Below are positions 50,992 to 59,315 of a DNA stretch of 64,000 nucleotides, piece by piece. The stretch is from the NCBI RefSeq assembly GCF_000185905.1, contig NC_014923.1, positions 3,929,501-3,993,500 of the forward strand. The letters run 5' to 3'. This stretch comes from Mesorhizobium ciceri biovar biserrulae WSM1271 (GTDB lineage: Bacteria > Pseudomonadota > Alphaproteobacteria > Rhizobiales > Rhizobiaceae). The first letter of the stretch is position 1. The number at the start of each line of letters is the position of its first letter. The notes below the pieces were generated by a model. The model was not told where the DNA came from. It did no database searches and saw nothing but the letters and a program-made list of their open reading frames with translations. Position numbers and translations under genes: made by a program.

Positions 50992-51240
50992 CTACTTTTC
51001 ATCCCGCCACACCACTCGCCGCTCCCATCGGATCTCAACCAACCGCCGAGATCGGATTTCGACCAATTCCTGCCCCACCGGATGGGATAGCTCGGCGCAT
51101 TTTTCGCAGCGAACTTTCGCCTGCTACTGATCAACCGTGACGTTGCCTATAACCTCCGGCAATTCAAGCGGCTTGTAAAAGCGCTTAATGTTGCAATGAC
51201 CGCAGCGGATGCGCACAATCTGCCCTGCGTTGTGGGGCAT
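50992..51240 (-). pseudogene. zinc-ribbon protein with in-frame amber stop
   Basis: Reading from ATG 51240 gives MPHNAGQIVRIRCGHCNIKR and then a TAG at codon 39 (51124-51126). The same frame continues with KVRCEKCAELSHPVGQELVE, IRSRRLVEIRWERRVVWRDE and a stop at 50992. The two CxxC pairs (RCGHC, RCEKC) form a zinc ribbon, a type of small protein common in rhizobial prophages. One base change explains the stop. It is probably a recent pseudogene, since the downstream half is still open. Confidence 0.75.
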
Positions 51241-51298
51241 GCATCAGGGTCCATGGGACTCCCTTCGGCCACTTTTCTGGTTGCTCCGGCATACGCTG

Positions 51299-51358
51299 AA
51301 AATGAGGAACGTATTCCTTGACGGTCAAGGGCCTCTTGACTCTTTCGTTCCTCATTTT
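51299..51358. repeat. perfect 13-bp inverted repeat with inner palindrome
   Basis: AAAATGAGGAACG (51299-51311) is mirrored exactly by CGTTCCTCATTTT (51346-51358). Inside lies the palindrome CCTTGA-cgg-TCAAGG at 51316-51330. It lies in the gap between the zinc-ribbon pseudogene and the acyltransferase gene. It might be a small non-autonomous element, a recombination site or a structured RNA. Confidence 0.6.
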
Positions 51359-51467
51359 GTTCACTGTTGGAAAAACGGAGACAGCGTCATGAAACCGATC
51401 ATCGCCACCGAATCCGAACAGCCCGCGATTTACGCCACAGTGAGGCGCGAGCCAGTCGAGCGCCGAT

Positions 51468-52571
51468 TTATTCGGCGGGTAATGCGGCTGGCTGTGGCGT
51501 CAGAACCGATTTCTTGGGCCTGCTCGTCAGCCTCATGAACGGGAGTTCAAACCACCGATAGGAGACAGACGCCAGAGCGACGACGGGGATCAGTACCGAC
51601 AATATCACCACCAATACCGACAACTCCGGCAGCATCGACTTCAGCGGCGAGCTATTGATTGAAGCGATCACAAGCGGATGGATCAAATAAATGCCGTAGC
51701 TGATCGTCCCAATGTAGACCGTCAAGCGGTTCACAAGAACGAAAAACTTGAACAGGGCGAACGACAACACAAGAGGCGAGAAGGCCAGACCGATCAGGTG
51801 AGGCGAGGCGGACCATCCGTCGAATATCATCCATGATCCGGGCACTTGAGACAGCAAATAGAGGCTGACGCCGGACAGAGCGATAAGGGCCAAGGCCAGC
51901 CACTTCCTCTCCGTTGCAGTCTTGTCCTTCAGTCTCGTGAAGATGTGGAACATCAAGATGCCAACTATGAAGAACGGAGCCTGGACCAAAATTGTGAACC
52001 AGCCGAACTGGTTGGGGACCGACGTCAGCATGATGCCGGCAAACACTGCGACAGCCAGAGAGAAAAGTAGAGCCCAAACGCAGCGCCAGACATTTGTCAG
52101 GATGATAATCAGCGCCGGAAACAGAGCGTAGAAAATGGCCTCGTTGCCGAGAGACCATCCCGCAGCGACAACACTGCTGGAGGCCGATGGGAAAAAATTG
52201 AAGATGAAAGCGAAATTGAGAGCGATATCGCCAAGTGGCGGGAGATGCCAAGAGCCCCACAGATACGAATAGAACAGTATCCAAGCACCGATCATCACAT
52301 AGAAGAGCGGCGCTATGCGTAGGAAGCGTCTAGCGTAGAAGGCCCCGATCTGCGCGCCGTTTTCCAATCTATCGACATAGCCAGCGCACATCGAGAAAGC
52401 CGAAACAGCATAGAAGAGCGGCACGGCGATGTAGAATGTCGTGACAATCCATGGCAACTCTGGAACCGGGACCAGCTTCATCAGAATAAGCGTATGGTAG
52501 ATCGCCACTGCGATTGCGGCCATGCCGCGCAACGCGTCCAGTCCGTCAAGCCTAGAAGTCCCCTTCCCCAT
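51468..52571 (-). CDS. acyltransferase 3 family (OafA/YrhL-like) membrane protein
   Basis: The 367-residue product has the family start RLDGLDALRGMAAIAVAIYH and ten or so membrane segments (for example VLVVILSVLIPVVALASVSY). The catalytic-type His lies in YHTL near residue 27, with FYARRFLRIAPLFYVMI and the segment SWSLGNEAIFYALFPALIII-like (AGWSLGNEAIFY). It transfers acyl groups to surface carbohydrates such as O-antigen. In phage or satellite elements such genes can change the receptor and block other phages. It is on the minus strand in an otherwise plus-strand operon, so it is probably cargo. Confidence 0.87.
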   Translation of the reverse strand: MGKGTSRLDGLDALRGMAAIAVAIYHTLILMKLVPVPELPWIVTTFYIAVPLFYAVSAFSMCAGYVDRLENGAQIGAFYARRFLRIAPLFYVMIGAWILFYSYLWGSWHLPPLGDIALNFAFIFNFFPSASSSVVAAGWSLGNEAIFYALFPALIIILTNVWRCVWALLFSLAVAVFAGIMLTSVPNQFGWFTILVQAPFFIVGILMFHIFTRLKDKTATERKWLALALIALSGVSLYLLSQVPGSWMIFDGWSASPHLIGLAFSPLVLSFALFKFFVLVNRLTVYIGTISYGIYLIHPLVIASINSSPLKSMLPELSVLVVILSVLIPVVALASVSYRWFELPFMRLTSRPKKSVLTPQPAALPAE

Positions 52572-52681
52572 AGCTTGCCATAGTTGAGGCCAGTCACCGT
52601 TGCAAGAATTAGTTTATCGACATCGCTGATGTTCAACCTCTTTCTTCTCATCGAGTTGCCGAGCTCGCGCAAAATAGTGCG

Positions 52682-53260
52682 TCAGCCGGCGGGCACTGCG
52701 GCATTCTTGATCCGCTGCACAGTGCCGACGCTTACGCCATGCTTTGCCGCGAGAGCGCGGACGCTCCCTTGATCATGGGCAATCGCTTCCTCCGTCGCCT
52801 TAGCCACGCGAGGACGGCCAAGCCGCTTGCCCTTCGCCCGAGCTGTGTTGAGGCCCGATTTGACGCGCTCGCTTATCATTGCGCGCTCAAACTCCGCGAA
52901 CACGCCCATCATCTGAAACATGGCCTTGCCCGCCGGGGTAGTCGTGTCGATACCCTGCTGGTGGAGGAACAGATCGACGCGGAGAGCGTGGAGGTCGGAG
53001 AGGAAGGCGACGAGGCCCTGAAGTGAACGGCCCAACCTATCAACGCTCCACGCCATCACGACGTCGAAGCGTCGGCGGGCAGCGTCTTTGCAGAGAGCTT
53101 CGAAGGCGGGGCGCTTGGCGCTTGCCCCGCTAACGCCGTGATCGCGGTAGACTTGGACAATATCCCACCCCGTACGGCCCGCGACTTCCCGCAATTCGCG
53201 CTCTTGTCGGTCGGTGTTTTGCTGGTCGGTGGATACGCGGAGGTAGAGTGCGGCGCGCAT
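52682..53260 (-). CDS. serine recombinase (resolvase/invertase)
   Basis: The 192-residue product starts MRAALYLRVSTDQQNTDRQE. The catalytic Ser lies in LRVSTDQQ near residue 9. Other motifs are VYRDHGVSGASAKRPAFEAL, DVVMAWSVDRLGRSLQGLV, and FAEFERAMISERVKSGLNTA, with a C-terminal HTH (GSVRALAAKHGVSVGTVQRI). These belong to the small serine recombinases that resolve or invert DNA. Two upstream in-frame Met give slightly longer forms. It is adjacent to the acyltransferase gene on the same strand. It might be a resolvase left from a transposon. Confidence 0.9.
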   Translation of the reverse strand: MRAALYLRVSTDQQNTDRQERELREVAGRTGWDIVQVYRDHGVSGASAKRPAFEALCKDAARRRFDVVMAWSVDRLGRSLQGLVAFLSDLHALRVDLFLHQQGIDTTTPAGKAMFQMMGVFAEFERAMISERVKSGLNTARAKGKRLGRPRVAKATEEAIAHDQGSVRALAAKHGVSVGTVQRIKNAAVPAG

Positions 53261-53345
53261 GGCGTTCGCCCTTTCCATGAAGTGCCTAGCGTTCAACCAG
53301 ACGGCCCGCTTTCGCGAGCCGCCCAGCAGAACATTGGCGATGCCG

Positions 53346-53831
53346 TTAGATGGTTAGTTCAAACTCGGTCGCGGCCTTCGCGGCGAGTGATGCCTCATGG
53401 GCAGTCCGCGCTTGGGCGTCGAGACGCTCGCGTTTCGAGGTGGGTAGCCCCGTGAAAAGCACCATGAGGAATTTGTTCCGGTCTTTCGCCTCGGTCTGCT
53501 CATATCGGGCCTTGTTGTCGGGGCTGAGCGCATTGCGAACCATCTGCCGGATAAACCGAACGTGCGGCTCTTCGGCCGGGCCAGCCGTTCGCCCAATGGC
53601 TCCCTCGATCAACCGTTTGCGCTTGGCGTCGAAAGCGGCGCTGGCCGCCTCCTGACTCTTGGCACCCGCGTATGCGTCCTGCAGGGATTGGAGGGCGAAG
53701 CCCATGAGGTATTCAACCGAGGGGTCGGGAAGGGCTTGGCCGTCGAGTGTCCATTTGCCTTTTTCAACGGCCAAAGTTGCCTCGCCCAAGTGGCCAAACT
53801 CGCGGTGTGAAAACGTGCGCGTGACTTGCAT
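53346..53831 (-). CDS. hypothetical helical protein
   Basis: The 161-residue product starts MQVTRTFSHREFGHLGEATL. It is helical, with basic C-terminal stretches (NKFLMVLFTGLPTSKRERLD). It is upstream of the serine recombinase on the same strand, 86 bases away. I recognise no domain. It is probably a prophage or satellite remnant gene. Confidence 0.5.
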   Translation of the reverse strand: MQVTRTFSHREFGHLGEATLAVEKGKWTLDGQALPDPSVEYLMGFALQSLQDAYAGAKSQEAASAAFDAKRKRLIEGAIGRTAGPAEEPHVRFIRQMVRNALSPDNKARYEQTEAKDRNKFLMVLFTGLPTSKRERLDAQARTAHEASLAAKAATEFELTI

Positions 53832-54411
53832 AGCTGTATCTCCGTTCGATGTTGCGGCTGACCGCGTTAAGCAACTGAATTTACTTGAAAAATGTCGCTC
53901 TACTATGTGCGGCAGTCAAGCGCCAATGTGCGAAAAACAAATGGTTTTTGAACGCAAAAATGACAGGCTCAAAAGCCCGGATTTCCGCCCTTAAGGCGCG
54001 GGCATTTCGGAGGGGTTTTTTGAACACGCATCGTGAGGGCTGCGGATCGGATCGGGAGCCTGGGGTATGGCTCAACGTGGCGTGTTGCGATCACGGCGGA
54101 TGGTGGATCGGGCGGCCATGAACGCCGTGGCTGTGGGCGGGCCGTGGACGCGCATTCAACGTCATTGGGCATGTGATGGCCGGGCCGTGCACGCCGCGCG
54201 TTGTGGGCCGTGTGCGGGGCGCATATCGATATGGCTTTTGAGCTCCCACCCCCCTCATTCTCATTTGACGCAGAGGGGCTTTCGCTGATGCCGGCCCCCG
54301 GCCTGCCCCCTACGTGGTCCCTCGCAAATTTTGCGAGAATTTTTGAAGCCGGCATGCTACGGGCGCTGAATAGCCCGGAGCCGTGACACTCAAAGCATTA
54401 GGTGACGAAAA
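53832..54411. other. non-coding gap
   Basis: About 580 bases with no supported gene on either strand. A GC-rich stretch near 53970-54110 and AT-rich sequence near 53890-53960 are visible. The divergent promoters of the flanking genes must lie here. Confidence 0.4.
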
Positions 54412-54729
54412 ATGGTAGCTGAGAACAAAGCTCTAATCCTCTGGAACGTCGATGATGAGCCGATGGTCATTCATGACCTTATTGTCGTAAACATTGACGA
54501 ACAAGACGCGCGCACTGAAAACTATCTCGCGAGCGGTGGGGCCTGCGATGAAGATTGGTTGGACTCCAAACTCCAGACTCCCATGGGCCTCTTTCTGTAC
54601 CTCTCGACCTACTACGGTTTCAAGGATCGAAAAGTCCTGCGGAAAGCAATATACGAATTCAGTAAGATCGACGGAGACGATTGGTCCAAAGACCTAATGT
54701 CGACGATGTTCGATCCGACAGAAGACTAA
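54412..54729 (+). CDS. small acidic hypothetical protein
   Basis: The 105-residue product starts MVAENKALILWNVDDEPMVI. It is strongly acidic with a hydrophobic N-terminal beta region (ALILWNVDDEPMVIHDLIVV) and a helical C-terminus containing YLSTYYGFKDRKVLRKAIYE. Gene spacing of 122 bases to the Schlafen-type gene on the same strand hints at co-regulation. I recognise no family; an inhibitor or partner role is possible. Confidence 0.55.
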   Translation: MVAENKALILWNVDDEPMVIHDLIVVNIDEQDARTENYLASGGACDEDWLDSKLQTPMGLFLYLSTYYGFKDRKVLRKAIYEFSKIDGDDWSKDLMSTMFDPTED

Positions 54730-54851
54730 AGGTCAGAACCCAAGTTTAGCGGATAGCATTTAAGACCGGCAATATTCAGATCTCTTTCTGACTCACTTGC
54801 CCCTTCCGCCAGATGATCGTGCAGAGGGGGCACACCTCGAGGTGATAGCGC

Positions 54852-56267
54852 ATGTATGGCTATAATCCGTTCGAAAAAGCTATCGAGGATGTGGCGGTTA
54901 GCGACTTGTCGGTGCTGCGTGACGTTCCTGAAGGTTGGTACGTCGAGTATAAGCAAGAGATTCCGAATGGCCGATCAATCGCCAAGTCTCTGAGTGCGTT
55001 CGCCAATACCTATGGAGGGTGGCTGTTCTACGGCGTTAAGGAGAGTGCCGACGGCCGCAGAGTTGCAGGAGGCTTTCCAGGGATATTGACCACGGAAGTT
55101 CCCGCCGCCGAGCAAGCCATTAGGCAAGCGGCCAGCGCCTTGGTGTCACCGCCGCCAACTTTTGAAACAAAAATACTCAACGGGCCTGACAAGGCACTCG
55201 GAATTGATGCGGACCATTCTGTCATCGCCATCGGAGTTCCGGTCGGGAACAATGCTCCCTATGTGCATGGCTCTGGGGTGATATACCGTAGGGTGGCGGA
55301 CTCTTCAGAGCCGAGGCCTGAGACTGACCGGCACTTCTTAGATCTGCTGTGGAAGCGCGGCGATGATACTAAAAAGGCATTCGATAAATTCGTCCATAAA
55401 AAAGTGGGCCTGTCGGAGGCTGAGGGGCACATCAGTACGGTACGCATCTGCTTCTTCCCCGATCCTTGGAAAGAGAGGCAGCTAACTTCGAAGCTTGAAT
55501 TCGACGACTTCGCTGGATTCATGAGTAGTCTTGACCCTGCCGATGGAGGTATACCATTCGACAATATTTTTACCACGGATAGCGGTTTCATCGGACGTCA
55601 AATAAGAAATAACAACGCCACAGGAGCAGTTTTCTCCTGGCGGTATGATTACAATTGCTCCAGCGAAATTCTGCTTCCTCTGAACAGTGTATGGGTCAAC
55701 GAGGTGCGAGACATGGGGCAGTTCCTTGAGGGCTATGAGTTTAGAGAAGCGTTTATGCGGAAATCGTCAAGTGACAACCTGCGAGGTTTTCATTTGGTGG
55801 ACATCAGCCAGCTGTATGCCGTCCTCTATAGTATTATGCGACGCAAAAAGGCCCTACTAGCTCGTGAGGGATTGAGGTGGCGCTTGTTCTACAAAATTCA
55901 ACTTAGTAATTTCTGGCGTCGAGTACCGTTTGTTGATTTGAAGGAAGTTGTATCCTTCATGGTCCAGCATGGCATACCAGTAGTCCAGGACAACACTTCC
56001 TATGTCCCTCCCGGTAAAGGGCCGAATAGTTGCAAAGAAATCAAGCCATACAATAGGCCCGAATTTAACGAGGAAGCCGAGTTACAGATTGATGCCACGG
56101 TGTTGTTCCTAACTCTGTGTAGCGCACTCGGATTGCCGGCTACAGCTTTTGGGATGGCGGGCCAAAAGGAGGAAGAGGAAGAGGGGGAAGACTTGTCCAT
56201 GACAAGGCTACTGCTTCTCGGAGAGCGCGCTCAGAAGGTCACGATGGGTCGTGGCAAGTCTAGATAA
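54852..56267 (+). CDS. Schlafen/AlbA_2-type domain protein
   Basis: The 471-residue product has an AlbA_2 (Schlafen-type) nucleic-acid-binding domain at about residues 25-170: WYVEYKQEIPNGRSIAKSLS, then FANTYGGWLFYGVKESADG and APYVHGSGVIYRRVADSSEP. The remaining 300 residues are a mixed domain I do not recognise, ending in a Glu-rich stretch (QKEEEEEGEDLSMTRL). The low GC compared with the island backbone suggests transfer. In mobile elements such proteins occur in accessory positions and are sometimes linked to phage resistance; that role is unproven here. Confidence 0.75.
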   Translation: MYGYNPFEKAIEDVAVSDLSVLRDVPEGWYVEYKQEIPNGRSIAKSLSAFANTYGGWLFYGVKESADGRRVAGGFPGILTTEVPAAEQAIRQAASALVSPPPTFETKILNGPDKALGIDADHSVIAIGVPVGNNAPYVHGSGVIYRRVADSSEPRPETDRHFLDLLWKRGDDTKKAFDKFVHKKVGLSEAEGHISTVRICFFPDPWKERQLTSKLEFDDFAGFMSSLDPADGGIPFDNIFTTDSGFIGRQIRNNNATGAVFSWRYDYNCSSEILLPLNSVWVNEVRDMGQFLEGYEFREAFMRKSSSDNLRGFHLVDISQLYAVLYSIMRRKKALLAREGLRWRLFYKIQLSNFWRRVPFVDLKEVVSFMVQHGIPVVQDNTSYVPPGKGPNSCKEIKPYNRPEFNEEAELQIDATVLFLTLCSALGLPATAFGMAGQKEEEEEGEDLSMTRLLLLGERAQKVTMGRGKSR

Positions 56268-56308
56268 AAACGTTGCCCGGCCCGCCTGGGCTAGCGTGAA
56301 GCAGCACC

Positions 56309-57552
56309 TCAGACACGCTTTGCCCCTTTATCCGCAAAAGCGGCCCATGCGGTCATAAGCTTGCGCCGCTTTTCCAACAGATCACCGCGCTGATACGCGG
56401 CCTCCGTCTTATCTGAAATGACGTGCGCCAACGCCGCCTCCGCGATTTCGCGCGGGAAATTTGAGCGCTCGGCTGCCCAATCGCGGAACGTTGAGCGGAA
56501 ACCGTGGACGGTTAGGCCGTCCATTCCTTCCATGCCCCGGAGCAGTTCCAGCATTGCCATGTTGCTGAGCGGCTTCCCGGTTCGAGCGCCGGGGAAGAGA
56601 TAGGGGCTATCCGCCTCGCGTGGAACGCTCTTCAAAATCTCGATCGCGCGATCGCGCGATCCGAGAGCGGGACGCGGTGCGGTCGGTCGGCCTTCATGCG
56701 CGCGGCCGGGATCGTCCATAGCTTGTTAGCGAAATCAACCTCGCCCTCCATCACCCCGATAGCCTCGCCAGTCCGGACAGCGGTCAAGATGGTGAACTCG
56801 AGCGCACGAGCCGATATGCTTCCCATTGAGCGGAGTTGAGCCATGAATGGGGGAAGCCCTGCGTACGGCATGGCCGCATGATGCTCAACCTTGGCGACTT
56901 TCGACCGGGCCGGAAGCAGCTTGTCGAGATGACCGCGCCACCGTGCTGGGTTGTCCCCGCTGCGGTAGTGTCGAGCCTTGGCCCAATCGAGCACCAATTC
57001 GACGCGACCTCTGACGCGGGTCGCTGTTTCGGTTTTCGTCGCCCAGATCGGTTCAAGGATTTGCATGACGTGGGCGGTGTCCACCTTTGCCACCGGCAAG
57101 TCCCCGATCACAGGCCACGCATACGTTGCGAGCGTATTGCGCCACTGCTCCGCATGTTTGGCGTTCTTCCAGCCAGCGGAGTGCGCCGTGATGTAGCGCT
57201 CCGAGGCCTGCTTGAACGTCACGCGCTTGGCATCTTCTGCCCGAAGAGTGGCCTTCTTCTCCTTCCGAACTTCAATAGGGTCTATGCCATCGGTGACCTT
57301 CTGGCGGGCGTCGCGCGCTCGTTCCCGTGCCTCTTTCAGGGAGAACGTCTGAACGTCCCCGAGTCCCATGTACCGGGCCTTGCCCCCGATCATGAAGCGG
57401 AAAAGCCAGGACTTAGTGACGTCGCCCTCCTGGGCACCCTTCGCGGCGCTCTTCGCCACTTGGAGATAAAGGCCGCCGCCGTCACCGTAGGTGCCCGGCT
57501 TGGCTTTCTTCGCCACTTCGACAGCGCTTAGATTGTTGATCGATCTAGCCAT
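56309..57552 (-). pseudogene. P4-type tyrosine integrase, frameshifted
   Basis: Reading from ATG 57552, the N-terminal part contains MARSINNLSAVEVAKKAKPG, DGGGLYLQVAKSA and LGDVQTFSLKEARERARDAR, then the catalytic Arg region AVRTGEAIGVMEGEVDFAN. At 56641-56661 an 8-bp unit CGATCGCG is present twice, where one copy would keep the frame (LSDRAIEILK). The duplication shifts the frame and stops it at 56632. The rest, with HGFRSTFRDWAAE and the C-terminal Tyr region AAYQRGDLLEKRR, continues in another frame. Removing one unit restores a complete P4-type integrase of about 411 residues. Confidence 0.88.
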
Positions 57553-57732
57553 ACGCCCGTCCAACACTATTGTTTTGTGATGGGCAAAATATACCTACAA
57601 TCCAACCCACAAACAAGCATTGGATTTGGCCGGAATTGGGCAGAACTCTTCGGAGCGATTTAGGCTGTTAGCGCGTTGCGTTTATTGAGCTTTCGGAACT
57701 CGGCGGAATTAAGCGTGAGTTAGGCGGACGGA

Positions 57733-57746
57733 CACTTCCTCCGCCA
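57733..57746 (+). repeat. right att repeat of element 2
   Basis: cacttcctccgcca, identical to the 3' end of tRNA-Ser at 45807-45820. It lies 180 bases upstream of the P4-type integrase start. Confidence 0.85.
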
Positions 57747-57963
57747 GTCGATCGAGAAGGGCATACAGAGCATACAGAACTGAGTACGCCGATTTCCGCC
57801 TCCGTGGAGGTAAGGGCGAAGCGTCAAACATCATGTCTGCTTTCTCCTGACCTTAGGCGTCAGCACTGGTAACCCCCCTGCTCATTCGACGTTCTATCCC
57901 TTGCATCGACCGCAATCAGAGGTATGCTAACACTTCATTCTGGTTGTATATTTCGCAAGGCTT

Positions 57964-59088
57964 ATGGGATATTCGATCTCTCACGAGCGCCTGTCGGTAG
58001 TGATCGGTCGCATATATGAGGCCGCCTACGATCAATCGATTTGGCTTGACGTGATCCTTCAGTTGCAAGCCATGTTTCATGGCTCCAGAGCCTGTTTCTC
58101 GGGCATGGACTGGGCCAATGTCGAGGATAGCTTTTGCGTCTCACCGAGCCGCGACCCCTATTGGGACAGGATTTTCCTTGACCATTTCGCGACCAACGAA
58201 CTCTTTGCGCCGCGTGTGGCCGCGCCGCTTGGCCGGGTTTTTAGCGACACCCAGTTGATTGGGCGGCACCGTATTGAACGCACCTCCGTCTGGAACGAAT
58301 GGATGATGCCGCAGGACATGTATGACGGCATGTTCTGCAATCTGCGCGCGTCGGAAAAGAACTACTGGTTTTTCGACGTGCAGCGAGGCCGGGGGCAGCC
58401 GGCGTTCGACGCCGATGATCGTGCGATGCTCGCCCTGATCACGCCTCATCTGCAGCGCGCTGCGGGTTTGGGCCGACATTTCGAGGCGCGACCTGTGCTC
58501 CAATCGCTGCTCGGCCACCTGCCCTTCGCCGGCTTTATCGTCGATCCGCGCCTGCGCATCCTTGACATGAATGACGCCGCGCAAAGACTTTTGGTACAGC
58601 CGATCACTCTGCTGACGGCGAACGGTGGCCATCTGGCCACCTCCGATTCCACGCAAACCCAAATGCTGCAACGTGCGGTTGCACGAGTCTGCCGGGTGGA
58701 CGAGAGCGAGTTTCCCATTTCGGCTGCCGATTTGATCTTGCGGTCGGAGCGCGGCGACCAACTGGTATTGTCGATTGGATTGTTGCCCGACGGCGAGATG
58801 TTCGGCCTGTCGGCTGGACCTTGCGCGGTGGTGCTGGCGCGCGAATCACGTTTGGCCCTGTCGACGAGCTTAGCCGATCAACTGCGAAAAACCTTTGGGC
58901 TGACAGGGAAAGAAGCTTCCGTCGCGCTCGCGCTCGCAAGCGGATTGTCCTTGAAGGAAATAGCGATCAGGGAAAACATGGCCTACGGCACCGCACGCGT
59001 TCATCTGGACAAGATTTTTCGCAAGACAGATACGCAGAGGCAGAGTCAGCTCATTGCGCTGCTGAATGCATTTCGTCTTCTGCCCTAA
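57964..59088 (+). CDS. LuxR-type transcriptional regulator
   Basis: The 374-residue product has a C-terminal LuxR-type HTH at about residues 312-370: FGLTGKEASVALALASGLSL, KEIAIRENMAYGTARVHLDK, then IFRKTDTQRQSQLIALL. The N-terminal 300 residues form an unrecognised sensor region with LGRHFEARPVLQSLLGHLPF and PAS-like segments (AGFIVDPRLRILDMNDAAQR). It is a stand-alone transcription factor in the cytosol. It lies next to the autotransporter gene on the same strand and may control it. It is the first core gene right of element 2. Confidence 0.85.
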   Translation: MGYSISHERLSVVIGRIYEAAYDQSIWLDVILQLQAMFHGSRACFSGMDWANVEDSFCVSPSRDPYWDRIFLDHFATNELFAPRVAAPLGRVFSDTQLIGRHRIERTSVWNEWMMPQDMYDGMFCNLRASEKNYWFFDVQRGRGQPAFDADDRAMLALITPHLQRAAGLGRHFEARPVLQSLLGHLPFAGFIVDPRLRILDMNDAAQRLLVQPITLLTANGGHLATSDSTQTQMLQRAVARVCRVDESEFPISAADLILRSERGDQLVLSIGLLPDGEMFGLSAGPCAVVLARESRLALSTSLADQLRKTFGLTGKEASVALALASGLSLKEIAIRENMAYGTARVHLDKIFRKTDTQRQSQLIALLNAFRLLP

Positions 59089-59315
59089 CAAGCTGCAATA
59101 GCACATTAAGGTTCTTCGAGTGCAGGGCGTTGCGACTGTGGCGAGCCAGCGACAGTGCGCCACTCTTTGGCCGGTCTATGGCATTTGATATATATATCGC
59201 CCACCCATCATCCGTTATTGCGAATCTGAAGCACTGATTTGCTCGAAGCATTGCTTTGCTTGGGCTGTTCTGATGACGGCAGATTGCATTTATTGGACGA
59301 TGGGGCGGGCCTATC

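Larger units (their letters stand above)
45821..57746 (+). mobile_element. satellite-sized integrative element in the tRNA-Ser 3' end
   Basis: The 11.9-kb island is bounded by a 14-bp repeat of the tRNA 3' end and has a P4-type integrase gene at its right end reading inward. It carries an AlpA-type regulator, a VapE-type ATPase with iteron-like repeats, and accessory genes. No capsid, portal or tail gene is present. Size and content resemble P4-like or PICI-like satellites. The integrase is frameshifted, so the element is probably no longer mobile by itself. Confidence 0.85.

Noticed and set aside
51163..51175. TTCAAGCGGCTTG, resembling the late-promoter-like element
   Set aside because: Only 12 bases match and the CGC end differs. 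It lies inside the coding sequence of the zinc-ribbon gene, where it encodes a plausible segment, so chance is likely.
51347..51362. Two GTTC motifs, LexA-like
   Set aside because: The spacing is eight bases; alphaproteobacterial LexA boxes use GTTC-N7-GTTC. It also overlaps the inverted repeat.
51389..51538. Short plus-strand frame starting MKPIIATESEQPAIYATVRR
   Set aside because: It has a ggag upstream, but it overlaps the 3' end of the acyltransferase gene, has no recognisable domain, and could be a truncated leftover.
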